64,000 nt of DNA from Tetracentron sinense (taxonomy: Eukaryota; Streptophyta; Magnoliopsida; Trochodendrales; Trochodendraceae): the NCBI GenBank assembly GCA_015143295.1, contig CM026565.1:32744052-32808051 (forward strand), written 5' to 3'. The notes below the pieces were generated by a model. That model was given only the letters and a program-made list of their open reading frames with translations, did no database searches and was not told the DNA's origin. Positions 22,401 through 29,341 of the stretch are shown here, piece after piece. Every line of letters begins with the position of its first letter. Position 1 is the stretch's first letter. The position numbers and the translations under genes were made by a program.

Positions 22401-24792
22401 AAACGGTGGATCACTTTCTTTTACAATGCCCTATGGAGGGTGTGATCTGAAGGTATATTCTATTCCTAAGTAGGGGTGGACTAGGTCTTTCCTTCGTCCT
22501 TTCACAGCTTCTTATCCTACTGAATTTTGGTTAGTGAGGATAGTGCGCGGAAGGCAATTTGGGCAGTCCTTTTGGAGGTCATCTTGTGGGCAATTTGGAA
22601 ATAACGAAACAAGAGAATTTTCGAGAACTCTCCTTCTTCCATAAATCGCATTTGCTCTCGGATACGCTTATTGGTTTTAGAATGGGTAAGCATTCGACAA
22701 GAGGAAGTGGATCTGAGAGCCATCTTGGGGTGACAGTACATCTCCATCATCACAAAGGATCCTTATGCTATGCTTATTTTCCTGCTTGTTATGTTTACTT
22801 TTATTTCATCTTTGGGTTTACACCCTTGTAAACTCTTTCTTTGTAGCTCTCCTTTTGATTAATATATGTTTTATTGATTTAAAAAAAACAGTATTTAAGA
22901 TCGAATTTTTGGATCCTGTTGGTCATGGTAGCATGATCCATCTCTACGAAGATGACTGTCGTGTGGCAAGGACATTTTGTGAAGGGTGCCAACATTTATA
23001 TAGTGCCCCCCGTCCAAAGAAGCCTTGGTTTTCTGATCTATTCAAAAGGAGAACTGGGGTAATATGGAGCCCATTATTTCACAGGAGAAAGTCGAGGAAT
23101 GCCTTCATCTCCTAGATAGGCTAAATAAAATTATGAGCAATCCGCATATGGAGGATCATCAAATCTAGAAAGGCAACCATAAGGGACCGAATTTGGAAAG
23201 ATGCTCCTATCCCTCCTAAGGTGCAAAACTTTATCTAGACAGCAGTGCTAAATAAGAGTATAAGACCCTTACTATCAATCACCTTGAACCGAGACATGCT
23301 AATTTCGAACATGTGTTGCATGTAGTGAGGCTTATAAAGATGTGTCGCACTGTCGCCCCCTTCTACAGTGTTCGTCGGCTTGGCTCGCGTTGAGTTTTCT
23401 CTTATCCTTTTTTTCATGGTCTCCTGGGTTCTCCTAAAGGAGGCAGGAGAGATCTTTCTCGGCTGGTTTAGAGGTGTTTTTACTTCTTAGTAGAAGGGGC
23501 AACATTATTTGGGAGATGATACAATAATCGATCTAGAATTGCATCTGGAAAGAAGGAAAAAAAAAAAAGATTTTTAAGGGATCCAAGCTTTCTTTTCCTA
23601 AGTTTCTGCTCATCCATCAGATGGAGTATAGGTAATTAGTCTGCATCTCTCCACAAACTTTTTGCTTTGGGTGTTAATAGCTCCGATTTTTGTATAGTTT
23701 GGGTCAGATTGTTTTTTTTTTGCGAGTCCCGAAACTATTACAATATTTTTCAAGAGAATCCACTAATTCTGCTGGATCTTGTATATTCTCTTCTTTCTTA
23801 ATCAAATTCTGGTAATAGAGAGAGAAAGAGACTAATAAGTTACCAACACAGTATAAGAAACCAACGCTGCATTGATATAAACTGCAATAAACTTACCGAT
23901 ACTCAGGCTCCACTACTCCATAATCATCATGAAGAAAGCGCAGATGAGAAATTGCTCCATCCTCATCATCCTCTTTCAAGCATTCCCTCAAAGCATCCAA
24001 ATGTGCCATCTGGACGTTCATCTGTATCAAAGTGAGAGGTTTCAGCTCCTCTTCCGAAGAACTCAAGCTCACCTTTTCTTCAGTGCGCACACTAATCGCC
24101 AAACCCGAATCATATGGATCATACCAATGAACTTGCTTCTGAATATTACAACATAGCGCGTCAAATATTTCTGCCTGATCAAAAATTACCTTCCTCAAAC
24201 ACTGTAGTTCCCCCTCCTCAAGGGAAACGACAACATCAGATGGCCCCATATCATCATTACCTATACCTATATCTCCCTTCAAACGCTGCAAACCTAAATC
24301 AGAAATCCGGTCCAGAAAATTTACAGAATCAACCAAATCACCATTGAAATCCCTCAAATTCGCTCCTTCAGCGAAATCCTCCGTCCGAGATTCAAAATTC
24401 TCAATCGAAACTTCTTCTTTCTCAATGCTCTCCAAATCCACAAGTCTGCGAATGCTTTCTGCAACCCTAGAAGAAATAACTTGTACTAAGAGAATAAATT
24501 CAACCTTCAACCGCAATATTTCCGGATCGAGATTCCAGATCGAGGAGGCGTCATCGAATTTGAGCAGCTCCAGAGCTGATAACCATGCGAGCAGAGAAGG
24601 AGAACCGCAGTTGCCCGACCAAAGGACGCCATTAATTCTTCCTCCTTGAGCTACGATTGTCTGAAGGATTGCTAGGGCAAGCTGAGGCTTTCTCTTTCGC
24701 AAGCTGAGCAACGATGCCCTGAAAGCTTCGAATTGTGCGAGAAATAGATGATTTACAGTGACTCGAGAAAGCAACTCGATTTCTCTCTCCAT
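629..24792 (-). CDS. Spatacsin (SPG11-like) gene, 5' part, six exons
   Basis: Plant homologue of spatacsin (the family annotated in Arabidopsis as 'spatacsin carboxy-terminus protein', At4g39420, from memory). In animals spatacsin works with SPG15 and AP-5 in lysosome and endosome recycling; the plant role is inferred only. Exons: 24792-23897, 18331-18187, 10496-10218, 10069-9902, 9785-9570, 723-629, giving 1799 coding bases (599 codons plus 2 nt) with no stop. All joins are phase-consistent with GT-AG introns. The start is MEREIELLSRVTVNHL at 24792, the first Met of the long open exon and similar to the N-terminus I recall for the family. Conserved blocks include IYGEALSSNCEHLV, MGWDVLSGK, LLWTSKSQVLRLEESSLYGN and VPGIKFRDAIELISMQP. 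The family is very long (thousands of residues), so most of the gene and its C-terminal domain lie left of base 1. Introns of 5.6, 7.7 and 8.8 kb are packed with transposons, yet splice sites look sound. Confidence 0.85.
724..1088. other. Spatacsin intron, unassigned
   Basis: AT-rich intronic DNA between exon 6 and the hAT-type element; nothing recognisable. Confidence 0.45.
1097..3355. mobile_element. hAT-type non-autonomous DNA transposon, 2.26 kb
   Basis: The element starts CAAGGTATTAAACTTCGG and ends in the complementary ATACCTTG. It is flanked by a perfect 8-bp duplication AACAAGGC at 1089-1096 and 3356-3363. Eight-bp duplications are typical of hAT elements. Subterminal zones (about 1100-1180 and 3130-3345) carry many copies of CCGAAGT/CCGAATT-like words, as hAT subterminal repeats do. 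There is no transposase. The interior is very AT-rich up to 2640, then changes composition at 2700-2937 (see separate entry). Confidence 0.8.
2701..2940 (+). other. Possible captured gene fragment inside the hAT element
   Basis: A GA-rich, then GC-rich 240-bp tract inside the AT-rich element looks like the 5' UTR and first exon of a plant gene. It holds two copies of a 26-bp unit ending in CACGAACACAG (2761-2812), a GAGAAGGAG-rich stretch, a CGACGGCGACGG repeat and CTCCAG|GTATGT, an excellent splice donor, at about 2919-2927. The frame is open for 78 codons but matches no family I know. Confidence 0.35.
3364..3825. other. Intronic, unassigned
   Basis: Between the hAT element and the minus-strand LINE. 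No motif recognised; possibly 3' LINE sequence. Confidence 0.35.
3826..6900 (-). mobile_element. Degenerate L1-type LINE (ORF1 tail, endonuclease, RT)
   Basis: Read on the minus strand, frames show in order: an ORF1-like charged region (about 6669-6430), endonuclease pieces in two frames (GASGDFLLFWDKGAIQVLD at about 6000-5930; GCSCT.NHWGLRG), the endonuclease-RT linker (LKALKLKLKRLNKEVHGN at about 5370), RT blocks TFIALIPK (about 4705), DDILIANEFVD, CKLDIGKAYNHASW (about 4430), and an RT thumb-like block FEVAPDLKITISKREIFRVGEV near 4000-3920. Frameshifts and stops are throughout, and the GLRQGD/FADD segment is missing, so it is dead. It lies sense to the host gene inside intron 5. Confidence 0.8.
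6901..8300. other. Intronic, probably LINE-derived
   Basis: The minus strand shows weak ORF1-like text near 7200-6950 (IFIGKPSGREHIKTS). The tract near 7435 resembles a reversed LINE tail (TTTTTGTTTTGAAAGATAATT). The rest is unassigned. Confidence 0.35.
8340..8700 (+). pseudogene. LINE RNase H domain fragment with internal duplication
   Basis: Plus-strand frames read LLESNSKILVDARNGL and then ISFDHVDRESNHVADALTNVA, the end of an RNase H domain of the plant LINE type (RVT_3). The segment encoding the ESNSK strand is present twice in tandem (about 8361-8430 and 8432-8502). The two copies differ at few bases. Not functional. Confidence 0.6.
8701..9569. other. Intronic, unassigned
   Basis: No recognisable coding or repeat motif up to the donor of exon 5; short frames match nothing I know. 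Confidence 0.4.
9570..9785 (-). CDS. Spatacsin-like exon 5
   Basis: This is a 216-bp exon (72 codons) from ISCVEHLCDILCYHLDLASF to VENFVLERLAVQSPLR, with acceptor TTTTGGCAG and donor CGG|GTAAGA. Phase is 0 at both ends. The middle of the exon (KEQKVDENEDAHSD) is acidic and probably variable. Confidence 0.88.
9902..10069 (-). CDS. Spatacsin-like exon 4
   Basis: This is a 168-bp exon (56 codons) from ILSLYPLLRPLVAVMGWD to GNQSDE, with acceptor TCTGACAG and donor GAG|GTAACT. It holds the conserved LLWTSKSQVLRLEESSLYG block. A short 148-bp intron separates it from exon 3 and a 116-bp intron from exon 5. Confidence 0.88.
10218..10496 (-). CDS. Spatacsin-like exon 3
   Basis: This is a 279-bp exon (93 codons) starting VIQDELVSEGIE and ending REQLQEASN at an AAT|GTATGT donor; the acceptor is CTCCACAG. 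The central SSCMRDMYHYARVSGLH block is a family signature. Phase is 0 at both ends. Confidence 0.88.
10749..10919. mobile_element. 171-bp MITE (Mutator-like)
   Basis: Terminal inverted repeats GAGCAATGCTAGGTCAACTT and (reverse strand) GAGCAATGCTATGTCTACTT. Flanks are CATAGTTAA (10740-10748) and TATAGTTAA (10920-10928), 8 of 9 bases identical, fitting a 9-bp target duplication. A relative sits in an MSH7 intron at about 47763-47921. Confidence 0.7.
10979..11610 (+). mobile_element. tRNA-derived SINE, split by a hAT MITE
   Basis: GGTGGACCAGTGGTTCCTGG resembles a Pol III box A region and GGTCCAGGGTACC a worn box B. The downstream part (CGCACGGGTTTACCC, GCGGGCTCACATCGCACC) looks like a common plant SINE body. 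The flanks AATACTGGAATAATCC (10963-10978) and ATTACTGGAATAGTCC (11611-11626) form a 16-bp target duplication with two mismatches. The body is interrupted at 11146-11568 by a MITE. Confidence 0.65.
11146..11568. mobile_element. 423-bp hAT MITE nested in a SINE
   Basis: Ends are CATAGTTACCAGAGC and (reverse) CATAGTTGCAGGGAAGC, with a perfect 8-bp duplication GTCCTCAC at 11138-11145 and 11569-11576. The interior is built of GGAAGCGAG-like words on both arms. A second, inverted copy of the family is at about 59485-59862. Confidence 0.82.
11695..11990. repeat. Tandem duplication, about 165-bp period
   Basis: Two neighbouring copies share AGATTATATTAAAGAG, ACACCAGCCCTTAAAG, GAAGCAACAAGATGG and TTGTATCAAGAAAACTAC. 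On the minus strand it adjoins an RNase H-like LINE piece, so it is probably duplicated LINE 3' sequence. Confidence 0.65.
11889..12119 (-). pseudogene. LINE RNase H C-terminal fragment
   Basis: The minus-strand frame contains MNDLADSLAKEGVLRSDL, the typical end of the RNase H domain of plant LINEs (N..AD.LAK.G). Upstream domains are absent. Confidence 0.55.
12337..12676. mobile_element. 340-bp hAT MITE
   Basis: Ends CAATGTTGCAAATCTC and (reverse) CACTATTACAAATATCC, with a perfect 8-bp duplication CTCCCAAA (12329-12336 and 12677-12684). The interior is made of TTTCTCG/GATATTTT words in inverted arrangement. Confidence 0.75.
12866..13393 (+). CDS. Intact RNase H-like domain from a truncated LINE
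   Basis: A 175-residue open frame of the RNase H-like domain found at the 3' end of plant LINEs and in related host genes (RVT_3 type). Catalytic acids visible: Asp in KINVDGAALPNG (about residue 15), Glu in VVNAEAIQLGL (about 55), Asp in VELDAKAIV (about 80). The usual late NxxADxLA motif reads NSLAHNLA, with His in place of the last Asp. The frame ends TGA, then CTTTAACCAAAAAAAAAA (about 13400), so this looks like a 5'-truncated LINE insertion with poly-A tail. The start at 12866 is the first Met; the domain could begin upstream. It sits in spatacsin intron 2, antisense to the gene. Expression is not implied. Confidence 0.7.
   Translation: MCEPPPNGWLKINVDGAALPNGKAAGASVVVRDHSGVIICQLFKPLLGGSARVVNAEAIQLGLHTAVSNRWDHIIVELDAKAIVELILGNSDQQHWDILATIADIHLLRESCAQTEFKFIHRVANSLAHNLAHQALTVSLSRHHRTVVPLPHSMGASLSRALGLHGSLGVLFDLQ
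13418..13471. repeat. (TA)n microsatellite
   Basis: Near-pure TA repeat of more than 45 bases directly after the poly-A tail of the LINE fragment. Confidence 0.95.
13480..14440. other. Intronic, unassigned
   Basis: No exon or clear element. Short minus-strand frames match nothing I know. Confidence 0.4.
15140..15360 (+). repeat. 88-bp minisatellite, about 2.5 copies
   Basis: Copies share GTGACTGATAGTCGGGAG, GGGTGGATTT and AGATCCTCTTTGGCTAGG; they begin near 15150, 15236 and 15323. Inside the solo LTR. Confidence 0.85.
15400..16330 (+). repeat. 61-bp minisatellite, about 15 copies
   Basis: The unit runs GGTTGTGTTATCTGATAGAT, TATGTCGTGAGGATAGAAGT, then CACCGTGGCTGAGTCAGAT. Clear units start at 15486, 15547, 15608 and 15669, spaced 61 bp; shorter and longer variants follow to about 16320. 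The array lies wholly inside the solo LTR. Confidence 0.93.
17164..18186. other. Intronic, with a possible hAT MITE
   Basis: From about 17456 (TAGGGGTGTCAACTG) to about 17847 (GTTGGACATCCCAG) the ends are complementary as in hAT MITEs, but I found no target duplication. The rest up to exon 2 is unassigned. Confidence 0.35.
18187..18331 (-). CDS. Spatacsin-like exon 2
   Basis: This is a 145-bp exon between a TTTCTACCAG acceptor and a CAG|GTTGTA donor. One base completes the Arg codon of exon 1; then 48 codons run from TALQDLVKRIW through GEALSSNCEHLVQMIQ. The block IYGEALSSNC is strongly conserved in plant spatacsins as I remember them. It ends in phase 0, matching the GTT start of exon 3. 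Confidence 0.87.
18332..19335. other. Spatacsin intron 1, unassigned part
   Basis: AT-rich intron between exon 2 and the LINE. Nothing recognised. Confidence 0.4.
19336..22888 (+). mobile_element. L1-type LINE, 5'-truncated and dead
   Basis: ORF2 remains in order: endonuclease C-terminal half (FFGVCGPSRN, PWCLGGDFNSIWN, SDHAPIVLE; 19440-19830), linker (20060-20270, RMRWLEEGDRNTKFFHRMA), RT (20320-21660: DKALGPDGFTIEFYQ, DFRPISLV, GLRQGDLLSPFLF, YLGMPLGA) and a cysteine-rich 3' region (PSKISFFYGLQL, then CFLCLRAE; 22270-22400). The 3' end reads TTTTATTGATTTAAAAAAAA at about 22880. It is broken by in-frame stops (e.g. 20637-20639) and several frameshifts. The catalytic box reads LLFANDTLIFC, so the first of the two essential Asp is Asn. 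It is inserted in spatacsin intron 1, antisense to the gene. Confidence 0.88.
22890..23580 (+). mobile_element. Second LINE remnant with internal deletion
   Basis: Directly after the first LINE tail, plus-strand frames show a linker-like block (PKKPWFSDLF, 22995-23050) and then a 3' zinc-region block (RIWKDAPIPPKVQNFI, about 23190). RT is missing. An A-rich run ends it near 23570. Probably an older LINE into which, or beside which, the first inserted. Confidence 0.55.
23897..24792 (-). CDS. Spatacsin-like exon 1 (start codon exon)
   Basis: This is an 896-bp open exon from the ATG at 24792 to a donor reading TATCG|GTAAGT. It encodes 298 complete codons rich in Leu and acidic residues, with no membrane segment. 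The N-terminal helical stretch reads MEREIELLSRVTVNHLFLAQ. It ends in phase 2 (EPEY plus CG) and is completed by the G of exon 2. Any 5' UTR lies right of 24792; a 15-base T run (A run on the sense strand) at about 24877-24891 is nearby and no convincing TATA box was seen. Confidence 0.88.
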
Positions 24793-25117
24793 GGATTCAA
24801 CGATCGATTTGCAGAGATGAATATCTGGTTATTCGAATTACGAATCGATGTTGATGATCGAAAACATGGCTTCTCTTTTTTTTTTTTTTTAACGCCTACA
24901 AACGATTCGTGTAGTTCTCTCGACTCTTCAGAAGGAATGAGGATAACTATAATGAAGAGGTAAATACAAAATGACACATCGTTTGTTTAAGCCCCGGATT
25001 TGACTGGTTAGTGAAATTGCCAGACCTGAGTGGCTAACTGGGCGATGTGGGACTAAGTTGGAACGCCAACCCTCCAAAGTCCAAAATATCAGGAAAGAAC
25101 AACCCTTTTGATTTTGA
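24793..25117. promoter_or_regulatory. Presumed spatacsin promoter and 5' UTR region
   Basis: This is sequence upstream of the start codon. A T run (A run on the sense strand) at about 24877-24891 and a GGGACTAAGTTGGAACGCC block (25050) that recurs at 25450. No TATA box or initiator was identified; called by position only. Confidence 0.3.
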
Positions 25118-25375
25118 TCTTTTTGTTTTGTTAATGGTAAACACAAACTCACGCAACCCGGGGGTCTAGCCCAGTGGCCGAAGGACGAACCGTAAAGCCA
25201 GAGATCTCGAGGTTGATTCTTGGGCTCCCCTCAATATCGGTTGTATGGGGTGGGGGTTTTCCCTATGTAACACATGGGAGTAGTCTAAGTCTTTAAGCAA
25301 ACTCATACATATGCCAACACACTGATACACCCGTGACCGACAGAAGGTTGAGCCCAACACGTCTTACTAACATCT
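25118..25375. mobile_element. SINE-like repeat, copy 1
   Basis: Contains GGTCTAGCCCAGTGGCC and CGAGGTTGATTCTTGGG, spaced like Pol III boxes A and B, and on the other strand ends in TTTACCATTAACAAAACAAA. The right part (GGTTGAGCCCAACACGTCTTAC) recurs inverted at 25718 and 25814. Orientation is uncertain. Confidence 0.5.
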
Positions 25376-25709
25376 TATTAAAAGGGCCTAGCTCTTTGTG
25401 AGAGGGAAAAGCCTTAAGTAGTCTTTGGCTAGGAATATCAGTCATGTGGGACTAAGTTGGAAACCCTAATCGTCCAAAGTCTCAAGGAAAGTATAACCCC
25501 CTTACTAGAGACTACTTAAGGGTCCTCCCTCTTAACAAAAGTTTTTTGGTATTCTAACGAAATAAGATTTAAAGATGACAAGTTTGAAATGCCATTAAAT
25601 AATCCACTAAGGGGATCAAGGATTCAAGGACTATACATAAAAGATGATCATGGATTATCATGACATTTGTAGCACCTCCAAAAGATAGTCTCCTGTTGCC
25701 AGAACATGG

Positions 25710-25910
25710 GCTCGGTGTGGTAAGATGTGTTAGGCTCAACCTTTTGTTGGTCATGTGTATAAGTGTGATGGCCTATGTGTGAATTTGTTGTGTTTACCAT
25801 TAACCAAAAAAATGGTAAGATGTGTTAGGCTCAACCTTTTGTTGGTCATGCGTGTGAGGGTGATGGCCTATGTGTGAATGTGTTATCTTTACCATTAACC
25901 AAAAAAATGG
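25710..25910 (+). repeat. Two tandem deletion derivatives of the SINE-like repeat
   Basis: Two 96-bp-spaced copies run GGTAAGATGTGTTAGGCTCA, then AACCTTTTGTTGGTCATG, ending TTTACCATTAACCAAAAAAA. They match the ends of the 25118-25375 repeat in reverse but lack its middle. Confidence 0.65.
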
Positions 25911-25999
25911 CTAACTAGGAACTTGATTGGGCTAATTTCATGAACTCCCCACAAACATGTGACTGTGATATGCAATTTGGCCCTATAATGAGGGAGGCA

Positions 26000-26520
26000 G
26001 CACTCCACATGCTCTACTACTCCATAATATACATATATACTATTATTATTATTATTATTATACTTCACATATTAATACTTTAATAATATGCTTTTTGTTA
26101 GCATTGTATCAAAAAAATACATTTATGTTAGTATTGTGCTAATTTAGATATGTATTAGTACTTAACCTTCATGTTAGTATTGTTTCAAAATTAGATACAT
26201 GCTACTACTATATCCTGTGTCATTATTGTCTCAAAAGCATTATGTTAAAACTTTGTCAAAATTATTACTATAACGTATATTAGCACATTAATAAAATTTA
26301 TACAATACATATAAGATTCATAGCTATCTATATTCTATACTACTACTATAACCCAGTTAGTCTCCACATGGCTCCTCTAGAGGCCTTTATTTGAACTCTA
26401 GATTGTTGTCATGTGTCGCCACTTGATAAAAAGATTAGCAGTGGACCCCACTAAATTAGTAGTAGATTACACTTCAAACCTACTTTATTTATTTATTTAT
26501 TAAAATCCCTTATTTAATGG
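26000..26520. other. Intergenic AT-rich DNA
   Basis: Holds a (TTA)n microsatellite near 26041-26061 and short repeats of ATGTTAGTATTGT (26090-26180). No gene seen. Confidence 0.5.
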
Positions 26521-26538
26521 GAGCCCCTTTTCCTTCTT

Positions 26539-26700
26539 TTTTTTTGGCTTGGTCCTAATCATTTATCTACCTAGGTTAGGGTTAGGGGGTTAGCACTCAT
26601 GGTGGGCGTGAACAACTACACCAAGACTCGAACACAAGTCACACCTCTCCAAAGGGAGATACGCAGCCATTGGGATAGGCCTATGGTGTGTCCCTTTCCC
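26539..26700 (-). mobile_element. SINE-like element
   Basis: On the minus strand GTGTTCGAGTCTTGG matches a Pol III box B and CCAATGGCTGCG lies upstream; the element ends in an A run (T run at 26539-26547 on plus). Flanks CCCTTTTCCTTC and CCCTTTCCCTC could be a worn duplication. Confidence 0.4.
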
Positions 26701-27011
26701 TCACCTCACCTTAATCTTCATCTCCCCAAATAAATCTCTCTCACTCCCTAGTTCTCTCTGTATTCTTCTACTCCTTTTTTTTCGTAGTTAAATTCTAATA
26801 AAAAATAAAGACGGTAGAGATTGTGTAAAGATCTGATGTGGTCACAACTTTGGGTGTTTGCAGCTAAGAGCCTACGACTACTGCTTGTTTTATTAGAGAA
26901 TATATGAGGAGTATTGTCATAATGTGAATGAGATACACTAAATCATTCAACTATATCTCATCACAATATTGGATTAGCATCAATCAAGGATCTGGTTAGG
27001 ATTTGAAATTA

Positions 27012-29341
27012 TGACGCCCCAAAATCTCATCTTTGTCATAATGAGACTTTGAACCCGCGACACCATATGTCCAGTCTTTATCCTTTCAAGCATACCAGAC
27101 ATGCTAAATATGAAACTTAAAATTTCTCATATTCATAAATAATAATTCCAAATGATAATTTCAAACATGTCTGACTAATCATAAATACCAAAGCGAACCT
27201 GATCAATGACTGAAAATAAACCTAAACAATATAATCTGAAAATTTTCTTATTATATCCCTTAAAATAAACTGAAATAAACAACTAATATTCTAAGCTCAG
27301 TAATATGGAAAGTAATCCAGATTTATCCCTCCTTCTTGGAGATCACCACCTGCTCTTCTGTATACTCCTCGTCTATTCAAGGTGGTGGAGCACATATGTC
27401 GAACCCTCCTGGAACTACCAACATAAAAGTACAGTTGAGCAAACGAAAGCTCAGTGTATACAAAGTCTAACTAACAAATATATCATAACATATCCACATG
27501 CTCTTGCTTTAACACAAATAACATATTTTACAATTCATGTGCGGAAATATATAAACATATTATCATGCAAGACATAAAATCAGACTCTTGACATGTGCGG
27601 ACTTGTGAGACTTATGAGGTCCATGTCAGTTCTTTCTAGGTTTCTTGTGAGTAGCATATAGTCATGTCAAGTAGGTCCTTGTAACCACATGTTGTCATGC
27701 TTGTTATAACATTCTTACCACCACATGTTGTCATGTTTGTTACATCATTATTGTCACCACATGTTGTTATGCTTGTTATACCATTCTTGTCACCAAATGT
27801 TGTTATGCTTGTTACATCATTCTTGCCGCCACATGTTACACGCTTGGTATACCATTCTTGTCACCACATGTCGTCATGCTTGTTACATCATTCTTACCAT
27901 CACATATTTTCATGCTTGTTTTTCATTTTTCCATATCTTTTCCATTGTTACCGGGGTCCTACAAATCTTGTTAGTTCATGCAGACTTATGACTCGTGAAC
28001 TTATGAGGACTTATCAATTATCATGCCATTAGACTTGTGCTTGACCAGGTCATGATTAACTTTCATCTAAGTTATCTATTAGATTCTGAGATCAAAACAT
28101 CAAATCCCACCAAAGTCACCCATATAATTGAGGTTAGTGGATTCAGGGCCTTGATATCATCCTCTAAGTATTTACCTATCTGAAACTTAACCATCAAATA
28201 CATGCTCAATTACATATGAATATCATGTGAAATCGTATCATAACTTTATCATACATGAAAAAATAATTCACAACATAAATTCAAGTTTATTAATTGACAA
28301 TGTTAAATCATAGCATCAATAGCATTATCAATTTATTAGCATCAACTATAATCATCATAAATTCATTCTTCGATATGCAATTATCATAGTTCCATAATTA
28401 TTCTCATTCTTCTTATTTAAGAATAAAACATAATATTAACACGGTTATTCACATCCTACTATTCAATCACAAAAATATAGCAATCATCCTTCTATTCCAG
28501 AATTAAAATCATGAAATCAATAGCATAATCATATAATCCATTCTAGATCTTATCCTTGAAACTCTATTCAAATCATGTGAGAAAACATCACAATATGTTT
28601 GATCAAATCATAAAAATATATAAACATATCTAGATCTTGCAACCACTTATCTTATGATAATCATTAGTTAGGACAGTGCATAGTACCTCTCTTGATCACT
28701 TCCATTTGATCTTTCACTTTAGAACGGTCTTGGATGAGATCTTCGAGCTCTCCCTTTCCTCTCCAATTGAAACCCTTAGAAACCCTAGGTTTCCCCCTTT
28801 TTGAATCTCTAAAACTCTTAGGATGTTTCTCTAACCCTAAACCCATTAAATAAATGGTCAATATAGGGTTTGGAACTCTAAAATATTTTTAAAAAAAATC
28901 GGAATCAGCGTTCTTTGGAAAAAATCCCGTTCTCAAACCCTGCTCTGGTATTGACACCTAACATTTGACTTAGCTATCGGAATTGAACGATTCAAGAAGC
29001 GTTGGAAACGTTATTCGAAGGGGAACAATTATTTGTCTAATATAGATGTCCCAATTTTAAGTTCTTGGAGGTCAAAACAGTTCATCGAGTTGGATGAATG
29101 TAGAAGAGAACCCCAAAACTTTTGGGTTAGTACCAAAAACTCAAGATTGAATCCTAGACTCCTAAAAGTTAGAAAATAAATACATTAACCTTGTTATAGG
29201 CAACGAGATGATCCCATATATCCGGAACTTTTAACATTTTTTGCAATTCAATTAATAACTCAAATATTTTTTTGCACAAGAATCAAGGTTCTTCATTTAA
29301 TATGCACAAATTACAAGACATGTAAGGTTTGGGTTTCTACA
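27012..29341 (-). mobile_element. Large LTR-like insertion in the Copia 5' LTR
   Basis: On the minus strand it starts TGTAGAAACCCAAACCTTAC and ends GGGGCGTCA, like the solo LTRs at 14446 and 61017. A 36-37 bp minisatellite lies at 27684-27919. A clean 5-bp duplication was not found; instead about 17 bp of host LTR (ATCAAGGATTTGATTAG-like) appears on both sides. No coding domains, so a solo LTR is the best call. Confidence 0.6.
27684..27919 (+). repeat. 36-37 bp minisatellite, 6-7 copies
   Basis: Units of the type CACCACATGTTGTCATGCTT then GTTATACCATTCTTGT. Two open frames across it are repeat artefacts. Confidence 0.9.

Noticed and set aside
23929-24649. Plus-strand frames opposite spatacsin exon 1
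   Set aside because: Shadows; the minus frame carries the conserved protein.
27697-28032. 88 and 111 codon plus-strand frames
   Set aside because: Translations of a 36-37 bp minisatellite, not genes.
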